64,000 nt of DNA from Pseudomonas sp. Q1-7. Its GTDB lineage: Bacteria > Pseudomonadota > Gammaproteobacteria > Pseudomonadales > Pseudomonadaceae. The notes beneath the pieces are model-generated. The model did no database searches. It was not told the origin of the DNA and saw only the letters and a program-made list of their open reading frames with translations. The position numbers and the translations under genes are program-made. Of the stretch, positions 50,354-60,460 are shown one piece after another (positions within the stretch are counted from its first letter, which is position 1; the number at the start of each line of letters is the position of its first letter). The stretch is from positions 2,372,501-2,436,500 of the forward strand of contig NZ_CP116304.1 in assembly GCF_028010285.1 (NCBI RefSeq), written 5' to 3'.

Positions 50354-53308
50354 CTACACCACCCCCGCCTTGGCCAGCACCGCCGCTTCGTCCACCTCGT
50401 CGATCTGCTCCGGTGTGAGGAAACGCCGGGCATAGTCCAGGTACACCCCCGAGCGAATGAACAGGCCGAACAGGTCGGGATCGATATGGCCGCCACGGCA
50501 CATGCCGCCCATGATGCCCAGCGACTCGGAAAGCGTCTTGCCCTTCTTGTAGGGCCGGTCCACCGCGGTGAGGGCTTCGAAGATGTCGGCAATGGCCATC
50601 ATGCGCGCCGGCAGGCTCATTTCCTCGCGGGTCAGTCGTTTCGGATAACCGGTGCCGTCCATCCTCTCGTGATGCCCTCCCGCGATTTCCGCCACATTCG
50701 CCAGGTGTGGCGGGAAGGGCAGGTGGTTGAGCATCAGGATGGTCTGCACGATGTGGTGGTTGATGATGTAGCGCTCTTCCTCGGTCAGGGTGCCGCGACG
50801 GACAGACAGGTTGTGCAGCTCGCCCCGGTTGAACTTGTGCGCGGGCACCTGGAGCTTGAAACCCCAGGGGTTGTCCGGCGCGATCAACTCGCTGGCGGGG
50901 CGCTCGAAGAGATGGTCGGGTCGATCGGCCAGCAGTTGCTCTTCCGTCGGCAATGTCGGCGCCGGTGTTCGGGCCATGCGCTGGGCCTCTTCCCAGGAAA
51001 CCCCCAGGCGGTTGTCCAGGGTGCGCATCCAGGTGCGCCCGGCGATGCGTTGAAGGCGTTCCTGGTCGGCCTCGGCCATGGTTTCGCCGCCGAGGTTGCA
51101 ATGGGCGATGAATGCGAAATCGTCGTCCAGGGCCTGCAGTTCCTCGTCGCGCAGGCGCGCCTGCTCGTTGTCGTCCGCGCCTTGTGCGCGCGCTTGCCAG
51201 TAGCGCACCCAGGCGTCGCGCTTGAGCACCTCGAAGCGGGTGCGGATTTCATGGATGCGATCATTCAGGGTTTCCAGCTTGGTGGCCTTGTCCACCACGT
51301 ACTCTGGTGTGGTCACCTTGCCGCAGTCGTGCAGCCAGGCGGCGATGTGCAGGGCTTCCCATTCCTCGTCCGTGGGGTTGAAGCCCCGGAAAGGCGGTTC
51401 CTGGCTGTTCGCGGCGGCGCGGGCGAGCATCAGGGTGATTTCCGGTACGCGCTGGCAGTGGCCACCGGTGTAGGGGCTCTTGGCGTCGATGGCGCCGGCG
51501 ATCAATTGGATGAAGGCATCCAGCAGTTGCTTCTGCTTCTCCAGCAGACGCTGGCTTTCGATGCACAGGGCGGCGACGCCTGAGATGGCCTCGACGAAGG
51601 CAATGCGTTCCGGTCTGAGGATGGCGGGGCGTGATTCGTGGCCGGCATCGCGGTGCAACAGCACCAGCACGCCGATGGTGACGCCCTGGCGGTTGTGCAG
51701 GCCGGTGCTGACCAGGTGCACCCGTGGGCTGTCCAGGGTTTGCAGCAGGTCGCGGTAGGCGCCGGCCTGGTCATAGCCGAAGGAGCACACCTGGCTGGGA
51801 CCGCCGTGGGCTGGCAGCTCCAGCCAGTGCGGCATGGCCGGGCTTTCCATGCCGAAACCGCGGATGCCGTGGGCTTCCAGGTCCTGCGCCTGGTCGTTGA
51901 GGAACAGGCCGTGGGGCTCCAGGCGGCCGTTCTGGTTGTCGATCAGGTAAAGCAGGCCGCCGGAGGCCTCGCTGATATCGATGGTTTCGTCGAGGACCCG
52001 GCGCAGCAGATGGTCGAAGCGGTTTTCCGCCGAGAGACTGGAGGCGATCTCGAGGAAGCTGGAAATGGTTTCCTTCATTCGCGCCATGGCCACCGCCAAC
52101 TGGTCCACTTCCAGCACCGGCGAACGGCCCATGGCCGGCAGGCTGAAGTTGAAGCTGCGAATGGCTTCGGCCTGGGTCACCAGCGCACGCAGCGGCCTGA
52201 CGACAATGCGCGAGAGCAGGATGCCTACCGGAATGCACAGCAGCAGGATGGCCAGGGTCAGCATCGAGCCCTGCCATCGGATGCGATAGGCGTCTTCCAG
52301 CAGCTCGTCTTCCGGGGTGAGAACGGCCAGTTGCAGGCCCTCGGGCCCGCCTTCTGCGAGGTGCTGGCGGGCAACTACCCAGCGGCGCCCGTCGATCTCC
52401 AGGTCGGTGCGCAGCTCATCCTGGCCGGGGAGGGCGGCCAGCGCGGCCAGTGCCGGGCTGAAGTCCTTCACTTCGCCCAGTTCGAGCACACCGTTGACTC
52501 GTTTGACCAGCCTGCTGGTGTCGGGGTAGGCCACGGCATGGCCGTCGGGCTGGTACAGCACCACGTCGGAGGAAGGCGTGGACCGGTGGCTGGCCAGGGT
52601 GGCGGAGAGGTCCTCCAGGGTCAGGTCGGCGCCTATCACCCCGTCGCTGCCGCTGGGCCGGGCGAGGGTGGTGCCGACGGCGCTGCTGGAGAAGAACACA
52701 TAGGGCGCCGTGGTGATCGGCCCACCCTGCTCGAGGGCTCGGTAGTACCAGGGGCGGTTGCGGGGGTCATAGCGTTCGTTGAGTTCCTGGCGGCTGCTGA
52801 TCTGCTGCAATTGCTCGTCGAAGAAGTAGGTCTGTGAACGGGCCCTGGTCTGGTCGTCGCGTTCGATGCTCCAGACCTGGTAGGCCGCGTTCGGTGGGGC
52901 GTCGAAGATCTTCTTCAGCGTTTCACTGCGCAGGTGGCGGACCATGAAAAAGTCGCCGTCGTCATGGCCCAGGTAAAGGGCCGCCAGTTTGGGATTGTCG
53001 TTCAGGGCCTGGGACAGCGGCTTGAGCAGGAGGTCAAGGCGCTCGAAGCTGTCCTGGCGCTGGTTGACGTCGCTCAGGGCCAACAGATTCAGCAGGTGGT
53101 AGATGGGCTGGTAGGTGTGCCGCAGGTCGGTCTGCACTTCCGAGCTGATGCGGCCGAAGAGCTTGTCGCTGCTGGAGAGGATGATCTGGCTGGTCTGGTG
53201 GTAGTTGAACAGGCCCAGGACCACGCCGGTGAACAGCAGAAGCAGGGTGAACAGCACACTGATATGAACGTGCAGCGGAAAGCGACGCTCAGCGAACCTT
53301 TGTGGCAT
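50354..53308 (-). CDS. Membrane HD-GYP-type phosphodiesterase with dCache, HAMP and GAF domains
   Basis: 984 residues. TM1 ~14-34, a double-Cache periplasmic sensor (~40-340; DPRNRPWYYRAL, VIGADLTL), TM2 ~350-370, HAMP, GAF (~430-600), then the HD-GYP region. HD is at H660-D661 (LHDCGKV), HH at 879-880 followed by ERMDGTGYP. The spacing between these is about 218 residues against roughly 55 in well-known HD-GYP enzymes, so an insert of ~160 residues splits the catalytic domain. Metal-ligand motifs look kept, so c-di-GMP or pGpG hydrolysis is plausible. Not present between yggL and rocA2 in PAO1 (from memory). Confidence 0.88.
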   Translation of the reverse strand: MPQRFAERRFPLHVHISVLFTLLLLFTGVVLGLFNYHQTSQIILSSSDKLFGRISSEVQTDLRHTYQPIYHLLNLLALSDVNQRQDSFERLDLLLKPLSQALNDNPKLAALYLGHDDGDFFMVRHLRSETLKKIFDAPPNAAYQVWSIERDDQTRARSQTYFFDEQLQQISSRQELNERYDPRNRPWYYRALEQGGPITTAPYVFFSSSAVGTTLARPSGSDGVIGADLTLEDLSATLASHRSTPSSDVVLYQPDGHAVAYPDTSRLVKRVNGVLELGEVKDFSPALAALAALPGQDELRTDLEIDGRRWVVARQHLAEGGPEGLQLAVLTPEDELLEDAYRIRWQGSMLTLAILLLCIPVGILLSRIVVRPLRALVTQAEAIRSFNFSLPAMGRSPVLEVDQLAVAMARMKETISSFLEIASSLSAENRFDHLLRRVLDETIDISEASGGLLYLIDNQNGRLEPHGLFLNDQAQDLEAHGIRGFGMESPAMPHWLELPAHGGPSQVCSFGYDQAGAYRDLLQTLDSPRVHLVSTGLHNRQGVTIGVLVLLHRDAGHESRPAILRPERIAFVEAISGVAALCIESQRLLEKQKQLLDAFIQLIAGAIDAKSPYTGGHCQRVPEITLMLARAAANSQEPPFRGFNPTDEEWEALHIAAWLHDCGKVTTPEYVVDKATKLETLNDRIHEIRTRFEVLKRDAWVRYWQARAQGADDNEQARLRDEELQALDDDFAFIAHCNLGGETMAEADQERLQRIAGRTWMRTLDNRLGVSWEEAQRMARTPAPTLPTEEQLLADRPDHLFERPASELIAPDNPWGFKLQVPAHKFNRGELHNLSVRRGTLTEEERYIINHHIVQTILMLNHLPFPPHLANVAEIAGGHHERMDGTGYPKRLTREEMSLPARMMAIADIFEALTAVDRPYKKGKTLSESLGIMGGMCRGGHIDPDLFGLFIRSGVYLDYARRFLTPEQIDEVDEAAVLAKAGVV

Positions 53309-53644
53309 TGCGGCAGCTCCTTAGCCCCATCCCCGAGGGGCTACAGCAGCATAGATGCTCTGTGTGACGCTCGTCGTGCAAATTGCCATGAGGGCCGAGG
53401 CAGAAGTGGATGTCGGAAAGGGATGAAGTCCTGACGTTTTCTGGTGAACGTCCGCCATGGACGGAGTGGTCGATACCCTGGAATCGCACCTTCGTTCCCG
53501 CCGAAATAAGCCTGGGTTTGTAGGACAAGACGCAAGCTGAAGTAGGTTGCGTCCTGAAACCAGTGGTCGGCCTCATTCGGGGGTCGACAGCTTGGCGGGC
53601 TTCTCTATCTTGGCAGCCACCAACCACGCCAAGGGAGAGATGCT
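53309..53644. other. Divergent control region, HD-GYP gene and roc regulator
   Basis: 336 bp without a gene. Notable is an inverted repeat GACGCAA (53529-53535) / TTGCGTC (53547-53553), a possible regulator site or hairpin. No clear promoter hexamers seen. Confidence 0.4.
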
Positions 53645-54322
53645 GTGAGCAAGCTGGTCAATCTGGACGATTTCATCGAACCGGGAAGCGAGTCCACCTA
53701 CAGGGTGATGATCGTCGACGATCACCCGGTGATTCGCCTGGCCGTGCGTTTGCTGCTGGACCGCGAGGGCTACGTGGTGTCGGCGGAAACGGACAACGGC
53801 GTGGATGCCATCGCCCTGGCGCGGGAGCTTCAGCCGGACCTGGTGATCCTCGATATCGGCATTCCCAAGCTGGGCGGCCTGGATGTCATCTCCCGCCTGC
53901 ATGCCCTGGACCTGCCCCTGCGGGTACTGGTGCTGACCGGGCAGAATCCCAGTCACTATGCGACGCGCTGCATGCAGGCCGGCGCCGCGGGATTCGTCTG
54001 CAAGGTGGGCGACCTGGCCGAGCTCACCTCGGCGGTGCGCGCGGTGCTCTCCGGCTACAGCTACTTCCCCAGCGAAGTGATCAAGTCGGGCAGGCGTCAG
54101 GTCGGCCTGCCCGATGACCTGGAACTGATCGGCCGTCTCTCCGATCGCGAGCTGGTCGTGCTGCGGTTTCTCGCCAACGGCTACACCAACAAGGACATCG
54201 CCGAGGAGATGTTCATCAGCAACAAGACCGTCAGCACCTACAAGACACGCCTGCTGCTCAAGCTCAATGCCCGTTCGCTGATCGAGCTGGTGGAATTCGC
54301 CAACCGCAACGCCCTCGCCTGA
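53645..54322 (+). CDS. NarL/FixJ-type response regulator (RocA2-like)
   Basis: 225 residues. Receiver domain with acidic pocket D25-D26 and phosphorylation site D70 (VILDIGIP), then a LuxR-type HTH (LSDRELVVLRFLANG, YTNKDIAEEMFISNKTVSTY). Begins with GTG 53645, preceded by GGGAGAG. Only 7 bp separate it from the hybrid kinase, its likely partner. Position and sequence fit PA3045 (rocA2), whose relatives control cup fimbriae. Confidence 0.88.
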   Translation: MSKLVNLDDFIEPGSESTYRVMIVDDHPVIRLAVRLLLDREGYVVSAETDNGVDAIALARELQPDLVILDIGIPKLGGLDVISRLHALDLPLRVLVLTGQNPSHYATRCMQAGAAGFVCKVGDLAELTSAVRAVLSGYSYFPSEVIKSGRRQVGLPDDLELIGRLSDRELVVLRFLANGYTNKDIAEEMFISNKTVSTYKTRLLLKLNARSLIELVEFANRNALA

Positions 54323-54329
54323 ACCCGCC

Positions 54330-57300
54330 ATGCGCTTTTCTGTCCTGCTGGGCTGGCTACTGCTCGGTTACAGCCAACTGCCGTCGATCAGCATGGCCGA
54401 CGCCCCCGTCGCGCTGGAACTGCTGGGGCGTTCGCAGTCCCGCGAGCTGAGCGTGCGTCTGGATGATGCGGACAAGCGCTGGCTGGACGCCAAACGGGTG
54501 CTTTGGATAGGCACCAACGAACCCGATTTCCCGCCTTTCGACATCACCGCCAGCGGCCAGGACTATGAAGGCGTGACGGCCGACTTCCTGCGCCTGATCA
54601 GCCAGGCCCTCGGGGTCGGCATCGAAGTCCTGCGCTTCTCGGACCGGGAGTCGGCCCGCGAGGCGCTGCGCAAGGGCGAGATCGACCTGCTGGGCAACAG
54701 CGTCGAAGGAGACGCCGCCAGCCCCGGTCTGATCCAGAGCATTCCCTACCTGCAGCAACAACCGGTGATGGTGACCCGCATCGATGATCGCGACCTCGCC
54801 TCGAGCAATCTCGATGGCCTGCGGCTGGCCTACTCGGGCGAAGGCCCCAGCCGTGAGTTGATCCACCAGCTCTACCCGCGGGCGCAGGCCATCCGGCATG
54901 GCTCGGTGCGTGCCGCGCTGCAGTCGGTGGCCTTCGGCCAGAGCGATCTGTTCATCGGCGATGCCATGGTGGCCAACTACCTCATCAGGCAGGGCTACCT
55001 CGTCAATCTGCGCATGACCGATTTCGCCGGTTTCGAGGGGATGGGGGTGTCCTTCTCGTTGGCCGCCGGCAATGAGCGGTTGCGGCGCATCGTCGACAGC
55101 GCCATCGCCGCGATCCCGGAAACCGAGCGGGTCAACATCATCAAACGCTGGGGCGGTGGGATGGGGATGTTCCTGGACAACCTCAAGCCCAAGCTCACCC
55201 GGCGCGAGCAGCTCTGGCTGGAGCGACATGGCCCCGCACGGCTGGTGGTGGACGAAACGTTCGAGCCCTTGACCTATTTCAACGCCCAGGGACGCTTTCA
55301 TGGGATCGTGCCGGACCTTCTCGAACTCATTCGGCAGCGGACCGGCCTGGAGTTCGAAGTCCTCCGCCGCGCCTCCACCCTGGACATGCTCGACGACTTG
55401 CGCGCAGGACGGGCGGATATGGCGGCCACGCTGTTCTTCACCCACGAACGCAGTCACTACCTGCGCTTCACCCGACCCTACTTCAGCACCAGCAGCGTGC
55501 TGGTGGTGCGCAGTGTCGCGAGCGGCCTGCAACTGAGCCAGATGGATGGCCGAACCCTGGCGATCCCGGCCGGCCATTCCCAGACCGAGTACATCCGCCA
55601 GCGTTTCCCTGGAGTGAAGCTGCTCGAAGTGGAAACCGGCCTCCAGGCGCTTTCCCGTGTGGCGGAAGGCAAGGCCGACGCAGCCCTGCACGCCATGGTG
55701 TCCTCGACCTTCCTGATCAACCGCTACTTTCCGGGGCGTTTGCGCATCGCCGAGACCGTGGGGCGCGATCCCGGCCGCTTCGCCTTCGCCGTGGCCCGCG
55801 ACGAGCCCGAACTGCAGCGCATCCTGGAGAAAGCCGTGCTGTCCATCTCCCCGGATGAGCTGGGGAGCATCATCAATCGCTGGTACACCGATGCCGAAGA
55901 GTCCGAGAGCGGCTGGGCCGACTACCGGGTGCGTTTCTACCAGATGGGGGCAGCGCTGTTGCTGGTGGCGCTGGTGTTCGCCGTCTGGGCCCTCCATCTG
56001 CGTCGGCAGGTGGCGCGGCGCACTCGTGAGGAGCGGCGCCTGAACGACCAGTTGGCGTTCAAGCGTTCACTGATCGACGGCATTCCCTTTCCGCTTTCGG
56101 TCTGGGACCCGGAAGGCCGCACCATCACCTGCAACCGCAGCTTCGTCGACGCCCTCGGGGTGCCCCGCGACGACGTGATCGGTCGGCGTCTGAACGAGAT
56201 CGAGGGCCTCTGCGCGCAAACCCTGGAGGCGCTGGAGCAGTTGGGGCGACGTGCCCTGGAGGGCGGGATGGCGATGTTCAGCGACCAGCCGCTGCACCTG
56301 TGCGACGGCACCCGCGCGGCATCCTGCTGGGCCATCCCATATCGCGATGCCGAGCGCAACCTGCGCGGCCTGATCTGCGGCTGGGTCGACATCACCGAGC
56401 GTAACCGGCTGATCGACGAACTGCGCCAGGCCAAGGAGGAGGCGGAATCCGCCAACGTCGCGAAGAGCCGGTTCCTGGCCACCATGAGCCACGAGATTCG
56501 CACGCCGCTGAACGCCATCACGGGCATGCTGGAACTCGCCCTCAGGCGCGAGGCGCTGGATCGCGGAGCGATCCAGGTGGCGCGCGAGGCGGCCGATTCC
56601 CTGCTGGCGCTGATCGGCGACATCCTCGATATCGCCAAGATCGAGTCCGGCCGTACCGTGCTGGAACCCCGGCGAGCTTCGCCGCTGGAGCTGACGCAGT
56701 CGGTGGTCCGGGTATTCGAGGGGCTGGCGCGGCAGAAGGGCCTGGAGCTTGCGCTGACGCTCGACCTCGAAGCCCGGGACGATGTGCTGGTCGATCCGTC
56801 CAGCTTCAAGCAGATCCTCTCCAACCTGGTCAGCAACGCGATCAAATTCACCGACCGTGGCAAGGTCGGCGTTGGCCTGACGACTCGCTACCTCAACGAG
56901 GAGTACTTGCACCTGTCGCTGCTGGTGGAAGACAGCGGAATCGGCATTGCCCCGAAAGACCAGCAGCAGTTGTTCCAGCCCTTCACTCAGCTAGTCGGCA
57001 GCCTGGGGGCGGGGCGGGGAGGCACGGGGCTGGGCCTGAGCATCTGCCAGCGCCTGGTGGCGATGATGGATGGGCGGCTGGAGCTTTCCAGCGAGCCGGC
57101 GGTGGGTACCCGCATCGAGGTGCAGTTGCGCCTGCCACGGTTGGCCCCCCTGCCGCAGGTGGCGCCATCGCCGGTCATCGCCGAGCTGCCGCCAGGGGCG
57201 TTGCGCGTGCTGGTGGTGGACGATCATCCGGTCAACCGCATGATGTTGGCGCAGCAGCTGGAACTGCTCGGCCAGTCGGCCCAGCAGGCCGAACACGGTG

Positions 57301-57944
57301 AAGAGGCCCTGCGCGCCTGGTCGCAAGCCGACTTCGACCTGGTCATCACCGACTGCAACATGCCGGTGATGAATGGCTATGAGCTGACCCGGCGCATCCG
57401 CGCGCTGGAGCGTGAGCGGGGCGGGTCGCCGGGACTGATCGTCGGCCTCACCGCCAATGCCCAGCCGGAGGAACTGGCGCGTTGCCGCGAAGCCGGCATG
57501 GACGATTGCCTGTTCAAACCCATCGGCCTGGAGGGGCTGCAGGATTATCTGCAGCGCCTGATTCCCGCGGTTCCTGTTGCCGGAGACCGTATGGGCGTTC
57601 GACCGGCCAGTCTCGACCTGAGTTTGCTGCAACGAGCCACGGGTGGCTCCCATGACGTGGCCCTTCTGTTGCTGCGGGAGCTGCACCAGGCCAATGCGGC
57701 CGATGCGCTGGAGCTGGACGATTTCCTCCGGGTTGGTCGCCGGGATGAGCTGGAACGCCTGGTGCACCGAGTCAAGGGCGCGGCGGAGCTGGTCAATGCC
57801 CAGCCGCTGCTGGCCCACTGCATCGCATTCGGCGAAGCCCACCATGCGGGTGCCGCGCCGCAGGAACTCGAACGCTTGGCCCAGGCGGTACAGGGTAGTC
57901 TGGCGAGCCTGCAGGCAGCACTGGCGCAGCACCTGCGGGCGTGA
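54330..57944 (+). CDS. Hybrid sensor histidine kinase with two solute-binding domains (RocS2-like)
   Basis: 1204 residues. Signal/TM start, two tandem bacterial solute-binding-type sensor domains (~50-280 and ~290-525), TM ~535-555, PAS, dimerisation/phosphoacceptor with H721 (MSHEIRTPLN), HATPase (NLVSNAIKFTDRG, DSGIGIAP, GTGLGLSIC), receiver D1008 (VITDCNMPVMNG) and a C-terminal Hpt with RVKGAAELV. A full phosphorelay architecture of the BvgS/RocS type. Probably senses a small periplasmic ligand and signals to the adjacent regulator and possibly through c-di-GMP proteins nearby. Confidence 0.9.
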   Translation: MRFSVLLGWLLLGYSQLPSISMADAPVALELLGRSQSRELSVRLDDADKRWLDAKRVLWIGTNEPDFPPFDITASGQDYEGVTADFLRLISQALGVGIEVLRFSDRESAREALRKGEIDLLGNSVEGDAASPGLIQSIPYLQQQPVMVTRIDDRDLASSNLDGLRLAYSGEGPSRELIHQLYPRAQAIRHGSVRAALQSVAFGQSDLFIGDAMVANYLIRQGYLVNLRMTDFAGFEGMGVSFSLAAGNERLRRIVDSAIAAIPETERVNIIKRWGGGMGMFLDNLKPKLTRREQLWLERHGPARLVVDETFEPLTYFNAQGRFHGIVPDLLELIRQRTGLEFEVLRRASTLDMLDDLRAGRADMAATLFFTHERSHYLRFTRPYFSTSSVLVVRSVASGLQLSQMDGRTLAIPAGHSQTEYIRQRFPGVKLLEVETGLQALSRVAEGKADAALHAMVSSTFLINRYFPGRLRIAETVGRDPGRFAFAVARDEPELQRILEKAVLSISPDELGSIINRWYTDAEESESGWADYRVRFYQMGAALLLVALVFAVWALHLRRQVARRTREERRLNDQLAFKRSLIDGIPFPLSVWDPEGRTITCNRSFVDALGVPRDDVIGRRLNEIEGLCAQTLEALEQLGRRALEGGMAMFSDQPLHLCDGTRAASCWAIPYRDAERNLRGLICGWVDITERNRLIDELRQAKEEAESANVAKSRFLATMSHEIRTPLNAITGMLELALRREALDRGAIQVAREAADSLLALIGDILDIAKIESGRTVLEPRRASPLELTQSVVRVFEGLARQKGLELALTLDLEARDDVLVDPSSFKQILSNLVSNAIKFTDRGKVGVGLTTRYLNEEYLHLSLLVEDSGIGIAPKDQQQLFQPFTQLVGSLGAGRGGTGLGLSICQRLVAMMDGRLELSSEPAVGTRIEVQLRLPRLAPLPQVAPSPVIAELPPGALRVLVVDDHPVNRMMLAQQLELLGQSAQQAEHGEEALRAWSQADFDLVITDCNMPVMNGYELTRRIRALERERGGSPGLIVGLTANAQPEELARCREAGMDDCLFKPIGLEGLQDYLQRLIPAVPVAGDRMGVRPASLDLSLLQRATGGSHDVALLLLRELHQANAADALELDDFLRVGRRDELERLVHRVKGAAELVNAQPLLAHCIAFGEAHHAGAAPQELERLAQAVQGSLASLQAALAQHLRA

Positions 57945-57966
57945 TGGTTCAGGCCGGGTACAGCGT

Positions 57967-59031
57967 TCAGTTGCTCTCGCGTGCGGTTGCCAGGTGCGCC
58001 ACCGGATTGCCCCAACGCAGACGCGCGCGGTGCGCGAGATAGGCCACCAGCAGGGCGAGCGCCGCGCCGAGCAGGGCGTTGTACAGGCGCACCTCGGGAA
58101 GGTGCCAGTCGCCGGACAGGCTCTCGGCCAGCAGCACGAAGCACGCGCAGATCTGCAGCGCGTAAAGCCCGTATGACTGGGCGATGAATGCCCGGCAGAG
58201 CACGATCAGCGGCAACAGGCAGACCACCAGCAAGGCCGGGCTTTGCAGCCAGTAGCCCATCCCGATCAGGATCAGCGCAGCCATCAGGCTGCCCAGGCAG
58301 CGCTGGATGCCGCGCTGCAGGTTGTCGTCCAGTTCCAGTTGAAGGGTGGCCAGCACCGTCAGCGTCAGCCAATAGCCGCGCGGCAGCCCCGAGAGGCTGA
58401 CGGTGAGTCCGGCGAAGGCGCCCGCCAGGCTGCAGGCCAGGGCGTGGATGAGCCAGAGCCGGTGGGACATGCGCTGGATGAGGCGCCGCACCATCTTCGT
58501 CAGGTTGGCCGGTCGGGGCAGCAGCGGCCACAGGCGCAGGCCGTGCAAGGCGCGCAGGGAAAACGCCAGGAGCATGACCCAGAGCCCGCCGATGGCGAAC
58601 AGCGCGCCGACCGCCATGCCATTGTTCAGGTTGCCCAGGCCCGCTTGTCCCTGGCCGAGGCAGAGGCAGGCCGCAACGCCGGCCCCCAGTTTGCCCAGTT
58701 CGGTGCCGAAGCGTTGCAGCGCGGCCAGCAGGAGGCCCATCAGGGCGAAGCTGGCGAGGCTCGCCAGCGGGTGGCTGGCGGCCCAGAATCCACCCCCGGC
58801 ACATAGCGCCCCCAGGCCCGTGAGCAGGACCATGCGCAGCATGCCAAGACGGTGCAGAGGGTTGGCCAGGGCGGCCTGAAAGGCGCCGGTGGCCACCCAG
58901 AGGAAGCCGCTGTGGCTGGTGAACAGGCCCAGCATCAGTGGCAGCCCGCAGCCCAGACCGGCGATCAGGGCGGGCCCCCATGCCGGCGGGCCTGCGTGCA
59001 AGGGCGGGTTTCGTCTGGACAGGTTGTGCAT
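57967..59031 (-). CDS. FUSC-family inner-membrane protein
   Basis: 354 residues with two bundles of hydrophobic helices and a short loop between (NLTKMVRRLIQRMSHRLW). The second bundle holds RGYWLTLTVLATLQLELDDN followed by LQRGIQRCLGSLMAALI, the hallmark of the fusaric-acid-resistance/aromatic-acid-exporter (FUSC) family. Unlike large AaeB proteins it is short and has no AaeA-type partner gene nearby. Substrate unknown. Convergent with the kinase gene. Confidence 0.82.
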   Translation of the reverse strand: MHNLSRRNPPLHAGPPAWGPALIAGLGCGLPLMLGLFTSHSGFLWVATGAFQAALANPLHRLGMLRMVLLTGLGALCAGGGFWAASHPLASLASFALMGLLLAALQRFGTELGKLGAGVAACLCLGQGQAGLGNLNNGMAVGALFAIGGLWVMLLAFSLRALHGLRLWPLLPRPANLTKMVRRLIQRMSHRLWLIHALACSLAGAFAGLTVSLSGLPRGYWLTLTVLATLQLELDDNLQRGIQRCLGSLMAALILIGMGYWLQSPALLVVCLLPLIVLCRAFIAQSYGLYALQICACFVLLAESLSGDWHLPEVRLYNALLGAALALLVAYLAHRARLRWGNPVAHLATARESN

Positions 59032-59053
59032 CGCGCGGTCCCCGAGGCGTGGA

Positions 59054-60385
59054 TCAGGTCGGACTGGAGCGGCCGGTCATTTCGCGGGCCATTTCGGTCG
59101 CGTAGCTGTCGGTCATTCCGGCGATGAAGTCGATCACCCGGACGAACGAGCGGTACAGCGGCCATGAGGGATCGGGTGCGTTATTGCCGAGCAAGTCGAG
59201 GATGCGCCGGTGCTTGAAGGACGGCGTGCGTCCGCCGTGCTGCTCCAGCGCTGCACCGCAGAAGGCGTTGAGGAGGATTTCCAGGGTGGTGTAGGCGCCG
59301 ATTTCGTGCAGGGTCTTGCGCTTGTCCTGGAAGATCTTTTCGCGGGCGATGGCCTTGGCCTTGAGCACGCAGCGCTTGGCCGCGCCGTGCATGTGCTCCA
59401 CCAGGTCGCCCTGCAGGGTACCGGCCAGCAGCGCGTCCTGTTGCTCGACGAAGGCGCGCGCGGCGGCGTTGGTCAGGTGTTCGATGGCCTTGCCGCGTAG
59501 GATCGCCAGTTTGCGCCGGCGGGAATCCTTCGGACCCAGCTGGCGGTAGGTTTCCGGCAGGTCGTCGCCCACCAGGCCGAGGAGCAGCGCTTCGACTTCG
59601 GCGTATTCCAGCAACTCCATTTCCAGGCCGTCTTCCAGGTCGATCAGGCCGTAGCAGATGTCGTCCGCCGCCTCCATCAGGTACACCAGCGGATGGCGTG
59701 CCCAACGGTGCTCGTCGAGGCGCGGCAGCTCCAGCTTGGCGGCGATCTGCTCCAGCAGGGGCAGTTCGCTCTGGTAGCAGCCGAACTTGTGCTTCTTGTA
59801 GCCCAGGGCCTCGGCATGGCGCGACGTCCAGGGGTACTTCAGGTAGGTGCCGAGGGTGGCGTAGGTCAGGCGCATGCCGCCGTCGAACTGGTGGTACTCC
59901 AGTTGGGTCAGCACCCGCAGCCCCTGGGCGTTGCCCTCGAAGCTGAGGAAGTCGGCGCGCTCGGCCTCGCTCATGGCGTCCAGCCAACCCCGTGCCGCCG
60001 CTTGTTCGAACCAGTGGCGGATGGCGTCTTCGCCGGAGTGGCCGAAGGGTGGGTTGCCGATGTCGTGGGCCAGGCAGGCCGACTGGACGATCACGCCGAG
60101 ATCCGAGGGTTCGCACCAGCCTGGCAGTACGTCGCGCAGGGTCTCGCCGACCCGCATGCCCAGCGAGCGTCCCACGCAACTCACTTCCAGGGAGTGGGTC
60201 AGGCGGGTATGGATGTGGTCGTTGCTGGAGACCGGATGCACCTGGGTCTTGCGCCCGAGGCGGCGGAAGGCGCCGGAAAAGATGATGCGGTCATGGTCTT
60301 TGTGAAAGGGGCTGCGGCCCAGCTCGTCGGTGCTGTGCACCGGTTTGCCGAGGCGTTCGCGGGTGAGCAGGGTCTGCCAGTCCAA
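59054..60385 (-). CDS. dgt: Deoxyguanosinetriphosphate triphosphohydrolase-like protein
   Basis: 443-residue HD-domain dNTPase of the bacterial dGTPase type 2 family. Metal site H64 (RLTHSLEV), H107-D108 ([17 protein letters not shown]) and H116 are visible; a later aspartate completes the site. Hydrolyses dNTPs to the nucleoside plus triphosphate, controlling nucleotide pools. Start at [13 protein letters not shown] (60385). Confidence 0.93.
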   Translation of the reverse strand: MDWQTLLTRERLGKPVHSTDELGRSPFHKDHDRIIFSGAFRRLGRKTQVHPVSSNDHIHTRLTHSLEVSCVGRSLGMRVGETLRDVLPGWCEPSDLGVIVQSACLAHDIGNPPFGHSGEDAIRHWFEQAAARGWLDAMSEAERADFLSFEGNAQGLRVLTQLEYHQFDGGMRLTYATLGTYLKYPWTSRHAEALGYKKHKFGCYQSELPLLEQIAAKLELPRLDEHRWARHPLVYLMEAADDICYGLIDLEDGLEMELLEYAEVEALLLGLVGDDLPETYRQLGPKDSRRRKLAILRGKAIEHLTNAAARAFVEQQDALLAGTLQGDLVEHMHGAAKRCVLKAKAIAREKIFQDKRKTLHEIGAYTTLEILLNAFCGAALEQHGGRTPSFKHRRILDLLGNNAPDPSWPLYRSFVRVIDFIAGMTDSYATEMAREMTGRSSPT

Positions 60386-60460
60386 GGCCTGTCCTCGCCG
60401 TTCAGTGGCCGAAGGCCCTACTCTAACCCAAGCCTCGGCCGGCGACTCGCAGCTTGAATG

